Shown here: one piece after another, positions 17,369-26,523 of the stretch
Layout of the letters: every line of letters starts with the position of its first letter
Position numbering within the stretch: position 1 is the first letter of the stretch
NCBI RefSeq assembly: GCF_000834635.1
Contig: NZ_JXQV01000012.1
Location: 248,001-312,000, forward strand
Length of the DNA stretch: 64,000 nucleotides
Reading direction: 5' to 3'
DNA from: Agrobacterium tumefaciens
GTDB taxonomy: Bacteria > Pseudomonadota > Alphaproteobacteria > Rhizobiales > Rhizobiaceae
The notes under the pieces: model-generated
Told to the model about the DNA's origin: nothing
Database searches by the model: none
Seen by the model: only the letters and a program-made list of their open reading frames with translations
Made by a program: the position numbers and the translations under genes

Positions 17369-18283
17369 TTAGCGCCGGACCACCAGCCGCGCCATATCTA
17401 TCTGTTCCTGAAGCTCCCGCGTGGTTTCCCGGCTTGGATCGACAGTATAGCTGTCTGCCCGGCGCCAGCTCTCGATGCGGTCTTCGCATTCACCAATGTC
17501 CAGTTTGTCCAGCATGGCTTCGGCGCGTGTCATGTCGCCTTCCTGCGCCTTGAGGTGCGGGTAGAAACTCTCCAGCACAAAGGCCGCATCGGCAAAATCC
17601 ATGCCCACGCCAATCATGGTCGTGGCCAGTTGCTGGCCGGAAATATCCAGCATGATGCGTTCTGACAGCCAGTGGCTTGCCGAAAGGGAATCGGAAAGCG
17701 CCGTGGAGAATTGCCGTGCATTGCGCTCGCGGGCAAAGCGCACCAGCAGGGCTTCCTGTACGTCTGTCAGGCGGCGCACGCCCAGCGTATCGCTGACCGG
17801 ACGGTGAAGCTGGCGCGCCATGCTGCGAAGCTGGCGACGCAGATCCTCTTCGCGCTCGGCAATCGACTTTTCAATGCTCTGCGCGGGTTCAGCAGGTGCC
17901 GCGTTCTTTCGGGCGGAGGCAGGGATAGGGTTGTGCGAGTGGCGCAGGCCAACCAGCGCATCGACAACGGTGGGCGAAAGGTCATCTCTGCGTACGATGG
18001 TGCGCGCATGCGCGCCGCCCTGGGTGCGTGCAATGGCAATCAGCGTATCATCATCAAGGCATTTAGAGGAAACGAGAAAGGGTGCAGACAGCCCGATCGG
18101 TTGACTGGCTATGAAGAAGGCAACGGCCGAGGGCACGTTGGGGTTCTGCGACAAGGCCGCAACCGCATCCCGCTTCGCCTCTGGCGTAGAAGCGGCAAAC
18201 AGCGGCATGAACAGCTCTGCAAACTGCCGGAGCTCTGATTTGGATGGATAAGACAGCCCCTCGAAGCTCGTCACCGTAGCCAT
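17369..18283 (-). CDS. DUF2336 domain-containing protein
   Basis: A 304-residue soluble, mostly helical protein. It begins MATVTSFEGLSYPSKSELRQ and has repeated helical units such as AKRDAVAALSQNPNVPSAVA and VRRDDLSPTVVDALVGL. This HEAT-like pattern matches DUF2336, an alphaproteobacterial family without a known biochemical role. The ATG at 18283 sits behind AAGGATG; an upstream in-frame ATG at 18373 lacks support. An 800-base gap lies upstream. Confidence 0.8.
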   Translation of the reverse strand: MATVTSFEGLSYPSKSELRQFAELFMPLFAASTPEAKRDAVAALSQNPNVPSAVAFFIASQPIGLSAPFLVSSKCLDDDTLIAIARTQGGAHARTIVRRDDLSPTVVDALVGLRHSHNPIPASARKNAAPAEPAQSIEKSIAEREEDLRRQLRSMARQLHRPVSDTLGVRRLTDVQEALLVRFARERNARQFSTALSDSLSASHWLSERIMLDISGQQLATTMIGVGMDFADAAFVLESFYPHLKAQEGDMTRAEAMLDKLDIGECEDRIESWRRADSYTVDPSRETTRELQEQIDMARLVVRR

Positions 18284-19087
18284 AAGGACCACATCCTTCT
18301 TCCTCTCGGCACTTGGCCTTTCCAATTCTCGATACCTGTCGGTCAACGCAATACCCAATTTGACGCAGAACAAAACGATCTCATCAAATTAGAGCAAACG
18401 TGTTGACGCGCTGTTAACCAGCAATCGCGCAAAGCGGTTTTTTCCGGCTATTCACAGCAAATTTTAAGAGGATGTTTTGGGATCTGTGTGGATCATGCGC
18501 CAACACTACCTATGAGGGAGACGCCCGACCAGGAGGAGGGGGGCTGCGGGTGGTTTAAAGCGGGGCACCGTCCATCGTGCCGATGGCAGTAAAGAGCGAG
18601 CCCCTAACCGCTATCATGGCGGCTATCTGCTCTTAAACATGACGATAATGACAGCCGTCAAACGACAGTTTTCCTAAAAATAACCTGTTACTTATTGTAG
18701 TGTTTGAATTAAGGTATTGAATACAACGACTTTCAAAAAATGCCTGATTTTCAATTCACAGATGTGTGACTGCATCCTTTCCAAGAGATATCGCAATTAT
18801 ACTCAATTTTAATGGTTCTTACGGACGCAAGAATATTAGAATTAACGGATGATTAACTTATATCTGTTTGTAATCTTGTGAAGAGCATACAGATACGATG
18901 CCGGATTTCGAAATCGGAAGTCTGGATTGACGTTCGTAAACGCCTGAGTGTTTACGAAAGCTCGCATCTCACATGCCAGTCTGTGGACTGGAAATGCACA
19001 ATGTTGTGGTGATGGCATTCCGCGGGTAGTTCATATCGCCGCGCACATATTCAACAGCTTAGCGTCATGCCTTGAGAGGAGAATACG
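18284..19087. other. 800-base non-coding gap with possible structured RNA
   Basis: No open frame with a ribosome site fits here. Bases 18510-18620 are a GC-rich island inside AT-rich sequence. There CCATCG and CGATGG (around 18571-18585) can form an inner stem, and GGGGC with GCCCC an outer one, as in a small structured RNA. The rest, to about 18900, is AT-rich and looks like promoter DNA for the divergent neighbours. A perfect inverted repeat lies at 18933-18958. I could not match the island to a named RNA family. Confidence 0.35.
18933..18958. repeat. Perfect 9-base inverted repeat
   Basis: TTCGTAAAC at 18933-18941 and GTTTACGAA at 18950-18958 flank GCCTGAGT. There is no T-run on either strand, so an operator is as likely as a terminator. 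It lies about 130 bases before the start of the small gene at 19088. Confidence 0.45.
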
Positions 19088-19297
19088 ATGACGGAAATCA
19101 TTTCGTTTTTTGCGGCATCCCGCCGCTTCGCCAAACCCGCCAATCCGCAAAAAGCAACTGATGGCCCTGCCCAGATTCTGTTTTTCACGGGCGTGCGCTA
19201 TGAGCGGCCAGTGCCGCAAATTCAGATTGAAGATGGGCGCAAGCCCCGCAAGCGCAAGACCATTGACACAACGACTGAAGCAGCCACCGGCTCCTGA
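19088..19297 (+). CDS. Small basic protein of unknown function
   Basis: A 69-residue protein starting MTEIISFFAASRRFAKPANP. It has a central QILFFTGVRYERP and a basic GRKPRKRKT stretch near the end. GAGAGGAG precedes the ATG, which supports translation. There is no signal peptide, membrane helix or known domain. It is convergent with the DUF1254 gene 22 bases away. The function is not known; a real gene is likely but not certain. Confidence 0.6.
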   Translation: MTEIISFFAASRRFAKPANPQKATDGPAQILFFTGVRYERPVPQIQIEDGRKPRKRKTIDTTTEAATGS

Positions 19298-19319
19298 TGG
19301 TTCGTTGCCAGCGCGCTGG

Positions 19320-19868
19320 TCACGGCCATGGCGCCTGCTCGCATTTGGCTTCGCTGAGAAAACGTGTCGCTTCTTCCACGAAGCTTGACTGCGGAACCAT
19401 GGTCCGCAACACGGCATAGCCTTTGCCCTGGCCAGCCGCGACAAGAATGGACTTCGAAAGTCCCTCGGGCATTGCCTTGCGGATAGACGCAAGCTGCACC
19501 TGGTTTGCCACCAGAATATCCATCTCTCCGCCCGCAGAGGTGCGGTCATTCATGCTGAAAATCTCGTTGGATGCGCTATCGAAAACGGCGACCGACCAGA
19601 AGGGCACCGCGCCGAATGCCGCCAGCCGCACCGGTTTTTGATCCACGCTGAAGGTGCAGACGGCGACCCGCATGAAGGGATCTCCGCTGCCAAGCCCGGC
19701 CTTTTCACTTTTCTCATCCAGCAGATGAAACATGTTGGCCGCACCTTCCGCCACGGCCCGTGTATAGGCATCGCGGTTGGAAAAATGCGGAATGGCCAGC
19801 AGGATGATGAGATGCAGCACGGCGGCACCAACAAGCCCGACAAAGACGGCAAAGATGACCTTAAGCAT
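19320..19868 (-). CDS. DUF1254-type membrane-anchored protein
   Basis: A 182-residue protein with one N-terminal transmembrane segment (MLKVIFAVFVGLVGAAVLHL), then a soluble domain with DAYTRAVAEGAANMFHLL and FDSASNEIFSMNDRTS. It resembles the DUF1254 domain, which is usually fused to DUF1214; in rhizobia the two are adjacent genes, as here. The start at 19868 lies within the last codons of the DUF1214 gene, so translation is probably coupled. It is likely periplasmic, tethered to the inner membrane. The function is unknown. Confidence 0.7.
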   Translation of the reverse strand: MLKVIFAVFVGLVGAAVLHLIILLAIPHFSNRDAYTRAVAEGAANMFHLLDEKSEKAGLGSGDPFMRVAVCTFSVDQKPVRLAAFGAVPFWSVAVFDSASNEIFSMNDRTSAGGEMDILVANQVQLASIRKAMPEGLSKSILVAAGQGKGYAVLRTMVPQSSFVEEATRFLSEAKCEQAPWP

Positions 19869-20448
19869 TGCCGCATCCAATCTTGCGAATATCCGGCATC
19901 TTGATGTCGATAAGCCCGGTGCTGGATGCGACGGGTGTGTCGAGCAGCGTCAGCACAAGTTTGAATCCGGCAGAGGGCGGCACGGCCAGCCAGTTGAAGG
20001 TCTGGGCGGAGGCGGCAATATTGATATCCATACCACCTTCAGAACCATGCAACAGGTTGCGGGAGTTAAGCGCAATCGGTCTGCCTGATCCATCTTCGGG
20101 CGCATTGCCCTGCTGGTCTGCAGCATAAAGCGTCCAGAAACGGGAAGGGGGCACGTTGCCGCTCAGCTTGTAACGGCAGTCGCCGGACAGGCGCTCGCCG
20201 CTGCTATCCACCGACGCGGTAAAGCTCAGGCCTTCCGCCGTGCCGTAAAGCAGCTTGCCCGCGCGGGCGCGGTGAGATTTTGCATAAGGGTCAGCTTCAA
20301 TGGTCTGCGCCTCGGGAAACGCATCCCAGGCGCCAATCTTGATAGAGCCAAAACCCTCTGTCGCTTGCAGCGCTGCAAACGTTGAAAAGATACCCACGCC
20401 AAAGGCAATGATGAGCGAAATGGCAACAAGAAATGGAACTCGAAACAC
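19861..20448 (-). CDS. DUF1214 domain-containing membrane-anchored protein
   Basis: A 195-residue protein. The N-terminal hydrophobic segment (FLVAISLIIAFGVGIFSTFA) is followed by a beta-rich domain with CRYKLSGNVPPSRFWTLYAA, NLLHGSEGGMDINIAASAQ and a NWLAVPPSAGFKLVLTLLD stretch. These are features of DUF1214. It overlaps the downstream DUF1254 gene by eight bases, so the pair acts as one unit, probably at the periplasmic face. The biochemical role is unknown. Confidence 0.75.
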   Translation of the reverse strand: MFRVPFLVAISLIIAFGVGIFSTFAALQATEGFGSIKIGAWDAFPEAQTIEADPYAKSHRARAGKLLYGTAEGLSFTASVDSSGERLSGDCRYKLSGNVPPSRFWTLYAADQQGNAPEDGSGRPIALNSRNLLHGSEGGMDINIAASAQTFNWLAVPPSAGFKLVLTLLDTPVASSTGLIDIKMPDIRKIGCGNA

Positions 20449-20589
20449 GCTGTTTTCCCGTTTTGGAACAGGTGAGGGTTACCATTGATTTCATCGCGGG
20501 GAAATGGGCAGAACGCTTCAGATGTAGGCCTTTGAAAAAATCTCCACACAACTTGGCGGCGATTCGCAGTAGGTCCAGCTCTGCAGAAA

Positions 20590-20621
20590 GCTTCACGCTG
20601 CAAAATCCGGCAGCGTGAAGC
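20590..20621 (-). terminator. Hairpin terminator after the sugar dehydrogenase gene
   Basis: GCTTCACGCTGC and GCAGCGTGAAGC form a perfect 12-base stem around an 8-base loop, followed on the minus strand by TTTCT. It lies 11 bases past the stop codon at 20633. Confidence 0.82.
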
Positions 20622-20632
20622 ATGAGCACATT

Positions 20633-22096
20633 TTAGTTAGCGGGAGTGGGCGCAGGTGCCGCCGGTGGAGTCTGCGCGGCAGGCGCGGTCGGCGGTGCAG
20701 CAGGGGCTGCCGCCGTTCCACCCGAAATATCGTCCGTGGCAACCGGGGCTGGCGTCATCGTGCCATCAGCAGCCGCCACGCGCCACACGGAATTTCCCGC
20801 ATCATCCGCCACCAGAAGCGCGCCGGTTCCGTCGATACCAACACCAACGGGTCTGCCCCGGGCCTTGTCGCCCTGAATAAAGCCCGTCACCACATCCTGC
20901 GTCTTGCCAGCCGGTTTGCCGTTTTCAAACGGCACATAGGTAACGCGGTAACCATTGAACGCATCGCGGTTCCAGCTGCCATGCTCACCAATAAATGCGC
21001 CATTTGCATAGGCTGCAGGCATGGCGGAATTCAGCGTAAATGTCAGGCCAAGGGCCGCGACATGGCTGGATAGCGCGTAATCCGGCTTGATGGCGGTAGC
21101 GACAATATCGGGACGCGGCGGATAGACGCGCGGATCGACATGGTTGCCGTAGTAGCTCCAAGGCCAGCCGTAAAATCCGCCTTCCTTCACCGATGTCATA
21201 TAGTCGGGAACGAGGTTCGGCCCCAACTCGTCACGCTCATTGATAACGGCCCAAAGCTCACCCGATTGCGGGTTGAATGCCAGACCATTGGGGTTGCGCA
21301 GACCCGATGCAAACAGCTTGAACGCACCCGTCTGTCGGTCCACCTGCAAAATAGCGGCGCGGTTCTTTTCCGCTTCCAGACCGTTTTCAACGATGTTGGA
21401 ATTGGACCCTACGGACGCATAGAGGAACTTGCCATCAGGGCTCAGCGCCAGATCCTTGGTCCAGTGGTGGTTGATCGGCCCACCCGGCAGCGGCGTCAGG
21501 ACTTTTGGCGGTGCGGTGATCTCGTTCTGCCCAAGCTGGTAGGGATAGGCGAGAATTTCGCTGGCCGTGGCGACATAGAGCGTATTATCCGCAAAGGCCA
21601 AGCCAAAGGGAGAATCCATCTTCGTCAGGAGATCGTGGCGCTCATCGACCACACCATCGCGGTTGGTATCACGCAGCAGCGTGATGAGATTGCTCTCCTT
21701 CTGCGGCTTTATTTCCCCATGGGAAATCGCCATGATCCAACCACGGATAATATCCTTCGGCCGCGATGGTGGAGCGCCCTTCGGCCCGCGAGACTGCACC
21801 ACCAGCACATCACCATTGGGCAGCGTGTGCACGGTGCGCGGGTTGGCAAGGTCCTTCTGGTAAAGGCTGACTTTCAACCCTTCCGGCACAGTCGGCAACT
21901 CACCATCCTTCCAGCCCACAACCTCGGCCACTTTGAGGTCCGGTATCAGGCTTGCAGATGGTTCCGGCAAAACCGGATCAGCACCGATCTGTTGGGAAGT
22001 ATCGAATGTACCATCCTGTTCGCTGCAAGCGGAAAGGATGACGGCGGCACTGCCCATCAGGACAGCGGTGTGAAGCAGGCGGCGCGCGATCATCAT
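20633..22096 (-). CDS. PQQ-type sorbosone/aldose sugar dehydrogenase lipoprotein
   Basis: A 487-residue protein. A lipoprotein signal peptide ends in a lipobox with Cys (AAVILSACSEQ). A six-bladed beta-propeller of the soluble glucose/L-sorbosone dehydrogenase family follows, with LANPRTVHTLPNGDVLVVQS, INHHWTKDLALSPDGKFLYA and RNPNGLAFNPQSGELWAV. The C-terminus is a long Ala/Pro tail (about 35 residues). It should oxidise sugars or aldehydes in the periplasm with pyrroloquinoline quinone; the substrate is not known. The start at 22096 overlaps the stop of the upstream DUF2231 gene. Confidence 0.82.
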   Translation of the reverse strand: MMIARRLLHTAVLMGSAAVILSACSEQDGTFDTSQQIGADPVLPEPSASLIPDLKVAEVVGWKDGELPTVPEGLKVSLYQKDLANPRTVHTLPNGDVLVVQSRGPKGAPPSRPKDIIRGWIMAISHGEIKPQKESNLITLLRDTNRDGVVDERHDLLTKMDSPFGLAFADNTLYVATASEILAYPYQLGQNEITAPPKVLTPLPGGPINHHWTKDLALSPDGKFLYASVGSNSNIVENGLEAEKNRAAILQVDRQTGAFKLFASGLRNPNGLAFNPQSGELWAVINERDELGPNLVPDYMTSVKEGGFYGWPWSYYGNHVDPRVYPPRPDIVATAIKPDYALSSHVAALGLTFTLNSAMPAAYANGAFIGEHGSWNRDAFNGYRVTYVPFENGKPAGKTQDVVTGFIQGDKARGRPVGVGIDGTGALLVADDAGNSVWRVAAADGTMTPAPVATDDISGGTAAAPAAPPTAPAAQTPPAAPAPTPAN

Positions 22097-22527
22097 ACTC
22101 TCCAGGCCAGTCTTGCATATTTGCGGGAAGAAGCGGCAACGCACATCAGCGCCACGCCAAAGGTGATGGCCGAAAGGGCGAGACCATAGGGAACAACAGG
22201 CGTCCACCCGTCACCCGCGTGAACGAGACTGTTGAGGAGCGCCAAGGCCAGCATCACGACAAACAGAAAAATCGCAAAAAACGAAGGTCGCATCGGCCGC
22301 GTGCGAGAGCGAAACAGATCCACCAACCCCGCCAAAACCGCCAGCCCGCCAAACACCAGCCCCGCAAACAGCAACCACGCCGAAAAATTCAGCCACAGCA
22401 AATTCGCCGTCTGCCAAAAGGCAATGTCCGTACCCAGCGTCATCGAAAAGCAAACAAACGGAAACGGCACGAAAAGGGATTGAAAGGGATAAGCAGAGGC
22501 CTCCCTGCGAGATGAGATATCATTCAT
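22093..22527 (-). CDS. DUF2231 family membrane protein
   Basis: A 144-residue protein with four hydrophobic segments. It has the DUF2231 pattern: FPFVCFSMTLGTDIAFWQTA, a polar RSRTRPMRPS loop and LLNSLVHAGDGWTP. I chose the ATG at 22527 (MNDISSRREAS) and not a longer frame. It overlaps the sugar dehydrogenase gene by four bases, which suggests it could serve as the membrane partner or electron acceptor of that enzyme; this is inference. Confidence 0.72.
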   Translation of the reverse strand: MNDISSRREASAYPFQSLFVPFPFVCFSMTLGTDIAFWQTANLLWLNFSAWLLFAGLVFGGLAVLAGLVDLFRSRTRPMRPSFFAIFLFVVMLALALLNSLVHAGDGWTPVVPYGLALSAITFGVALMCVAASSRKYARLAWRV

Positions 22528-22715
22528 GGAGACGACTCCGAAGGTACAAGAATAAACAGCAGGAACACGTCGCCGCCTTTGGCGGGCCGACGGTGTGAAA
22601 TCAACGGATAGGCAGGCATTTGGTTGCAGCGGAACACCCACGTCGCCAGCAACAGGAAGAAGTGCTGTATGCCGGGCGATCCTGCGGGGGCGAGGGCTCA
22701 AGGCTTTTCTCGCTA

Positions 22716-23495
22716 TTAGATCCTGACAAGGGGGATGGTTTGCAGGAAGTTTTGTTGGGGCGTGCAGTCGGACAGAGGGTTGACGAGAAAACGATTTGGC
22801 TCAGGCAACCGCTCGAAATGCATTTTGCCTAAGCTCCAATTGTAGGCTTTCAAGTCATCTCCAGCTTTTACAAGCAAAACACTATGAAAGAACCAGCTCT
22901 GGCTCATCTTGTAGCCTGACTTCGTTGTGTAAAGAGCGAGTCCGCGCAGATCGATAAGTTGGGAGATTGCAGCATTGTCCCCATGTCTGGCGAGGCAAAA
23001 GTTTTGCGTTCCCGCGATCGTCTTGGCTGAAACCGCCAACGCCACGGCATTTGTCAGCGACCAGATCGCCACGACTGTGGGGCAGATCATGATGTAAAAG
23101 CCAATATTCCGGACGAGCGGCGCTTCGCGTGGGTTCACCAGCAGCCACAGCGAACTGATAATGATGCTGATCAGCGCAAACCCGTGGAGAAGAGTCATAG
23201 TCGATCCACCACTCGCAAATGCTGCAGATACGAGCGTGGCAAATGAACCGAGCACTCCAGCGGTCACTGATAGAGCTGCAGTTTGCCAATGCCGGAGGGT
23301 GAAAGACGTGAATTTTATGAGCGCAAGGGTGGCCAGTGGCATGAGTGGAGAAAATGCGGCGCATGCCGCAAGAATGCTGACGATAGTGTTGAACGCAGAC
23401 GTGTAGCCGACATATCCAACCGCCGAAAATGCGGAGAAATCAACGGAGCCGACCGCAATCAAAAAAGCCATAAACAAGAGTGCGATCAACGACAT
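22716..23495 (-). CDS. Orphan polytopic membrane protein
   Basis: A 259-residue protein I do not recognise. It has about five hydrophobic segments in the first 155 residues, beginning MSLIALLFMAFLIAVG. A soluble region of about 100 residues follows, containing NFCLARHGDNAAISQLIDLR and KMHFERLPEPNRFLV. Base composition is less GC-rich than the neighbours, and its codon use looks less typical, which may mean recent acquisition. It lies about 190 bases upstream of the DUF2231 gene on the same strand and is probably a separate unit. Confidence 0.6.
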   Translation of the reverse strand: MSLIALLFMAFLIAVGSVDFSAFSAVGYVGYTSAFNTIVSILAACAAFSPLMPLATLALIKFTSFTLRHWQTAALSVTAGVLGSFATLVSAAFASGGSTMTLLHGFALISIIISSLWLLVNPREAPLVRNIGFYIMICPTVVAIWSLTNAVALAVSAKTIAGTQNFCLARHGDNAAISQLIDLRGLALYTTKSGYKMSQSWFFHSVLLVKAGDDLKAYNWSLGKMHFERLPEPNRFLVNPLSDCTPQQNFLQTIPLVRI

Positions 23496-23572
23496 CTAAC
23501 ACCGTGAGAACGGGAAAATTCAAAACAATTTGGATATCAAAATCATCTTGTTAATGCGGCTTTTCAAAAAAA

Positions 23573-25786
23573 CTAACGCTTCACCCCACCATCCGTCTCA
23601 ACGCCTGCCACCTTCTGCACCGTCAACGAAGGCGCTGACGCCTCCTTCAGCCTCTTGCCAATCGAGCGGATAACCCGTGTGGCTTCGGCGGAAAGGGAGC
23701 GGGGGCGGGTGAGGGCGGGGAGGGCGCTGGCGTCTGTGGAGGCCACGACTGCGCCGGTTGCGGGTTTGGGGTGTGTGCCATTGGGCAGTGGGTTCTGGAT
23801 GCCGGGAATGGGGCGCAGTTCCATGCCCTGGTGGGCATAGTCCATCAACCTTTTGAACGTCATGGCGGGCAGGGCGCCGCCGGTCATGTTGTTCATGGAG
23901 GTGAAATCGTCATTGCCGAACCAGACGGCGGCTGTGTAATTACCGGTAAAGCCCACATACCAGGCATCGCGGTAGGATTGTGACGTGCCGGTCTTGCCGC
24001 CGGAAACGATGCCATTGTCCAGTGCGCCACGCCGCGCCGTTCCTTCCACGGGAATGGTCACCAGCATGCGGTTCATCTTGGAATTGGCGTCTTCGGAAAG
24101 CACGCGCTGGGCCGGTGGCTCGTCGCGCTCGAAATCGTAGAGAACCTTGCCTTCATAATCCAGCACCTGCGCAATGCCGTGGCGGCGAGATTGCATGCCA
24201 TCTGCCGGGAAAACAGCGTATCCGGTGGCCTGGTCCAGCACGGTCACTTCGGATGTGCCGAGCGGAATGGTCTTGTCTGTGCGCAGCGGCGTGGCAACGC
24301 CCATGGCTTTGGCTGTGTCGGCAATGATCTGCGTTCCCAGCACATCCTTGGCAAGGCGCACCGGCACGGTGTTGTAGGATTTTGCCAGCGCCGTCTGCAA
24401 CGTCACCTTGCCCGCATAGGAACGGCCATAGTTTTGCGGCGACCAGCCGCGCCATGTCACGGGCGCATCTGATATCAGCGTTTCCGGCTTGTAGCCCTTC
24501 TCCATGGCGGCGGAATAGGTATAGACCTTGAAGGATGAACCCGGCTGGCGAAGCGCCGCCGTTGCGCGGTTGAACTGGCTTTCGCCATAGTCCCGCCCGC
24601 CGACCATGGCGCGGATGCCCCCGCCATTTTCGATCATCACAATCGAGCCCTGCTTGACCTTGTAGCCTTCGCCAAACTCGCGAAGGCTGCCTTCCAGCGC
24701 CTGTTCGGCGGCCTGTTGCAGGCCGGTATCGATGGTGGTGCGCACGATGACCGTGTGGTCTTTGATCTTTCCATCCTTGGCCAGCCGCTGCACTTCGTCA
24801 AAGGCCCAGTCGAGGAAATAGTCCGGTGCCTTCACGTCTTCGCGGTCGATGACGGTGGCCGGGTTGCGGCGTGCGCCGATGACCTGACCTTCGGTCATCA
24901 GGCCGCCGCGCACGAGGTTGGAGAGAACCGTGTTGGCGCGCGCACGTGCGGCTGGAAGGTTGACGTGCGGTGCGTATTTCGCAGGGGCCTTGAACAGACC
25001 GGCGAGAATAGCGGATTCCGCCAGCGTCACATCCGTCAGGTTCTTGCCGAAGTAAAACTGCGCCGCCGCCGCCGCGCCAAAGGTGCCGCCGCCCATATAG
25101 GCACGGTCCAGATAAAGGCTGAGGATTTCCTTCTTTGACATGTTGGATTCAAGCCAAAGCGCCAGAAAGGCTTCCTTGATCTTGCGTTCCAGCGAGCGTT
25201 CATTGGTGAGAAACAGGTTCTTGGCCAATTGCTGCGTCAGCGTGGAGCCGCCCTGCACAACGCCGCCTGCGCGTGCGTTTTCGCTCATGGCGCGGGCAAG
25301 GCCGATGAAATCAATGCCGAAATGCTCGAAGAAGCGACGGTCTTCGGTGGCCAGAACAGCTTTGATGAAATGGTCCGGCATCTGGTCGATCGGCACGGAA
25401 TCTTCGTGGATAATGCCGCGATGGCCGATGGTGTTGCCGAAGCGATCAAGGAATGTCACGGCGAAATCACCGCGATAGCGCCAGTCCTTCTTGGTTTCCT
25501 CAAAGGCGGGAAGCGCCAGCGCCAGCATCAGCACGGTGCCGGCGGTGCCTACCGTCAGCGCGTCATCGGCAATGTTGATGAGAAATTTCTTCCAGCCGCG
25601 CACATGGAGCTTGCGCGATGCAATGGTTACATCTTCCCAGAAATCGAAGAAGCGCGACGCGGATGTCCACAGGCTGGAATCGATCCATGAATCGATGCGC
25701 AGCAGAAGATGGCGCTTGCGGCGCGCCGGTTTCTTGTTGTTGTCTTCCTGCACCTGAAACGTATTCCTGTTCGATCTCGCCAGCAT
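23573..25786 (-). CDS. Class A penicillin-binding protein (bifunctional transglycosylase/transpeptidase, PBP1 type)
   Basis: A 737-residue enzyme. A cytoplasmic N-terminus of about 75 residues leads to one membrane segment (about 76-94). The GT51 domain has catalytic Glu148 in ATEDRRFFEHFGID and GGSTLTQQLAKNLFL. The transpeptidase motifs are SSFK (Ser417, Lys420), SYN (470-472) and KTGTS (from 598). It polymerises lipid II and cross-links peptides outside the inner membrane. The Pro/Ala-rich tail is about 80 residues. Agrobacterium has several such enzymes, and I recall PBP1b2 at an equivalent place, but I give no symbol. No wall-gene operon surrounds it. Confidence 0.9.
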   Translation of the reverse strand: MLARSNRNTFQVQEDNNKKPARRKRHLLLRIDSWIDSSLWTSASRFFDFWEDVTIASRKLHVRGWKKFLINIADDALTVGTAGTVLMLALALPAFEETKKDWRYRGDFAVTFLDRFGNTIGHRGIIHEDSVPIDQMPDHFIKAVLATEDRRFFEHFGIDFIGLARAMSENARAGGVVQGGSTLTQQLAKNLFLTNERSLERKIKEAFLALWLESNMSKKEILSLYLDRAYMGGGTFGAAAAAQFYFGKNLTDVTLAESAILAGLFKAPAKYAPHVNLPAARARANTVLSNLVRGGLMTEGQVIGARRNPATVIDREDVKAPDYFLDWAFDEVQRLAKDGKIKDHTVIVRTTIDTGLQQAAEQALEGSLREFGEGYKVKQGSIVMIENGGGIRAMVGGRDYGESQFNRATAALRQPGSSFKVYTYSAAMEKGYKPETLISDAPVTWRGWSPQNYGRSYAGKVTLQTALAKSYNTVPVRLAKDVLGTQIIADTAKAMGVATPLRTDKTIPLGTSEVTVLDQATGYAVFPADGMQSRRHGIAQVLDYEGKVLYDFERDEPPAQRVLSEDANSKMNRMLVTIPVEGTARRGALDNGIVSGGKTGTSQSYRDAWYVGFTGNYTAAVWFGNDDFTSMNNMTGGALPAMTFKRLMDYAHQGMELRPIPGIQNPLPNGTHPKPATGAVVASTDASALPALTRPRSLSAEATRVIRSIGKRLKEASAPSLTVQKVAGVETDGGVKR

Positions 25787-25937
25787 TTGCTTGACGCAGC
25801 GACCTTGCGCGGGTCATTCCACCATCACCACTACTCTGCCGGATTTAGCGATTATCTCATAATCCGGTAGATTGCGATATGGCAAACGGGGATCACGTTG
25901 CCGCCCGATGCTGCAAAATGGAACGGAAATGTTAACG

Positions 25938-26414
25938 ATGAGTGACGCGCCCTTCTGGAAAACGAAATCACTGGCGCAAATGAGTAACACCGAGTGGGAA
26001 AGCCTGTGCGATGGCTGCGGGCTCTGTTGTCTCAATAAGCTGGAGGACTGGGACACCGGCGATGTGGTGTTCACATCCGTCTCCTGCCAGTTGCTGGATG
26101 GAGACAGTTGCGCCTGTTCAGATTACCCCAACCGGTTTGATACGGTGCCGGATTGCATCCAGCTCAACCTGAAGCTCGTCAACGAAATCGGCTGGCTGCC
26201 GCCTACCTGCGCCTATGCGCTGGTGCGCGATGGCGAAGATCTTTACTGGTGGCACCACCTTGTTTCCGGGGATCCGGAAACCGTGCATGTGGCTGGCATT
26301 TCCGCACGCGGCCGTACCATCAACGAAAAGCAGGTTGATGTGGACGATTTCGAGAATTACGTTGTAGACTGGCCGTTGACGGTGGGGGATGAGCCTGCGG
26401 CACAACGGAGATGA
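25938..26414 (+). CDS. YcgN family cysteine-cluster protein (UPF0260)
   Basis: A 158-residue protein starting MSDAPFWKTKSLAQMSNTEW. The metal-binding Cys cluster reads LCDGCGLCCLNKLED and SCQLLDGDSCACSDYPNRF, followed by PPTCAYALVRDGEDLYWWH. This is the YcgN/UPF0260 signature; the family probably binds zinc or an iron-sulfur cluster and has no settled role. GGAA nine bases before 25938 supports that ATG; the in-frame ATG at 25929 is an alternative. It is divergent from the penicillin-binding protein gene. Confidence 0.87.
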   Translation: MSDAPFWKTKSLAQMSNTEWESLCDGCGLCCLNKLEDWDTGDVVFTSVSCQLLDGDSCACSDYPNRFDTVPDCIQLNLKLVNEIGWLPPTCAYALVRDGEDLYWWHHLVSGDPETVHVAGISARGRTINEKQVDVDDFENYVVDWPLTVGDEPAAQRR

Positions 26415-26523
26415 AGGGCAATTTGCCCCGTCCTATTGCTGCCCCAACTTGCACTTAAACCATGCCATCTTTTATCAACGACCCCTTATCGGCCTGCATG
26501 AGCACCGGTTACAAGGAAAATGA

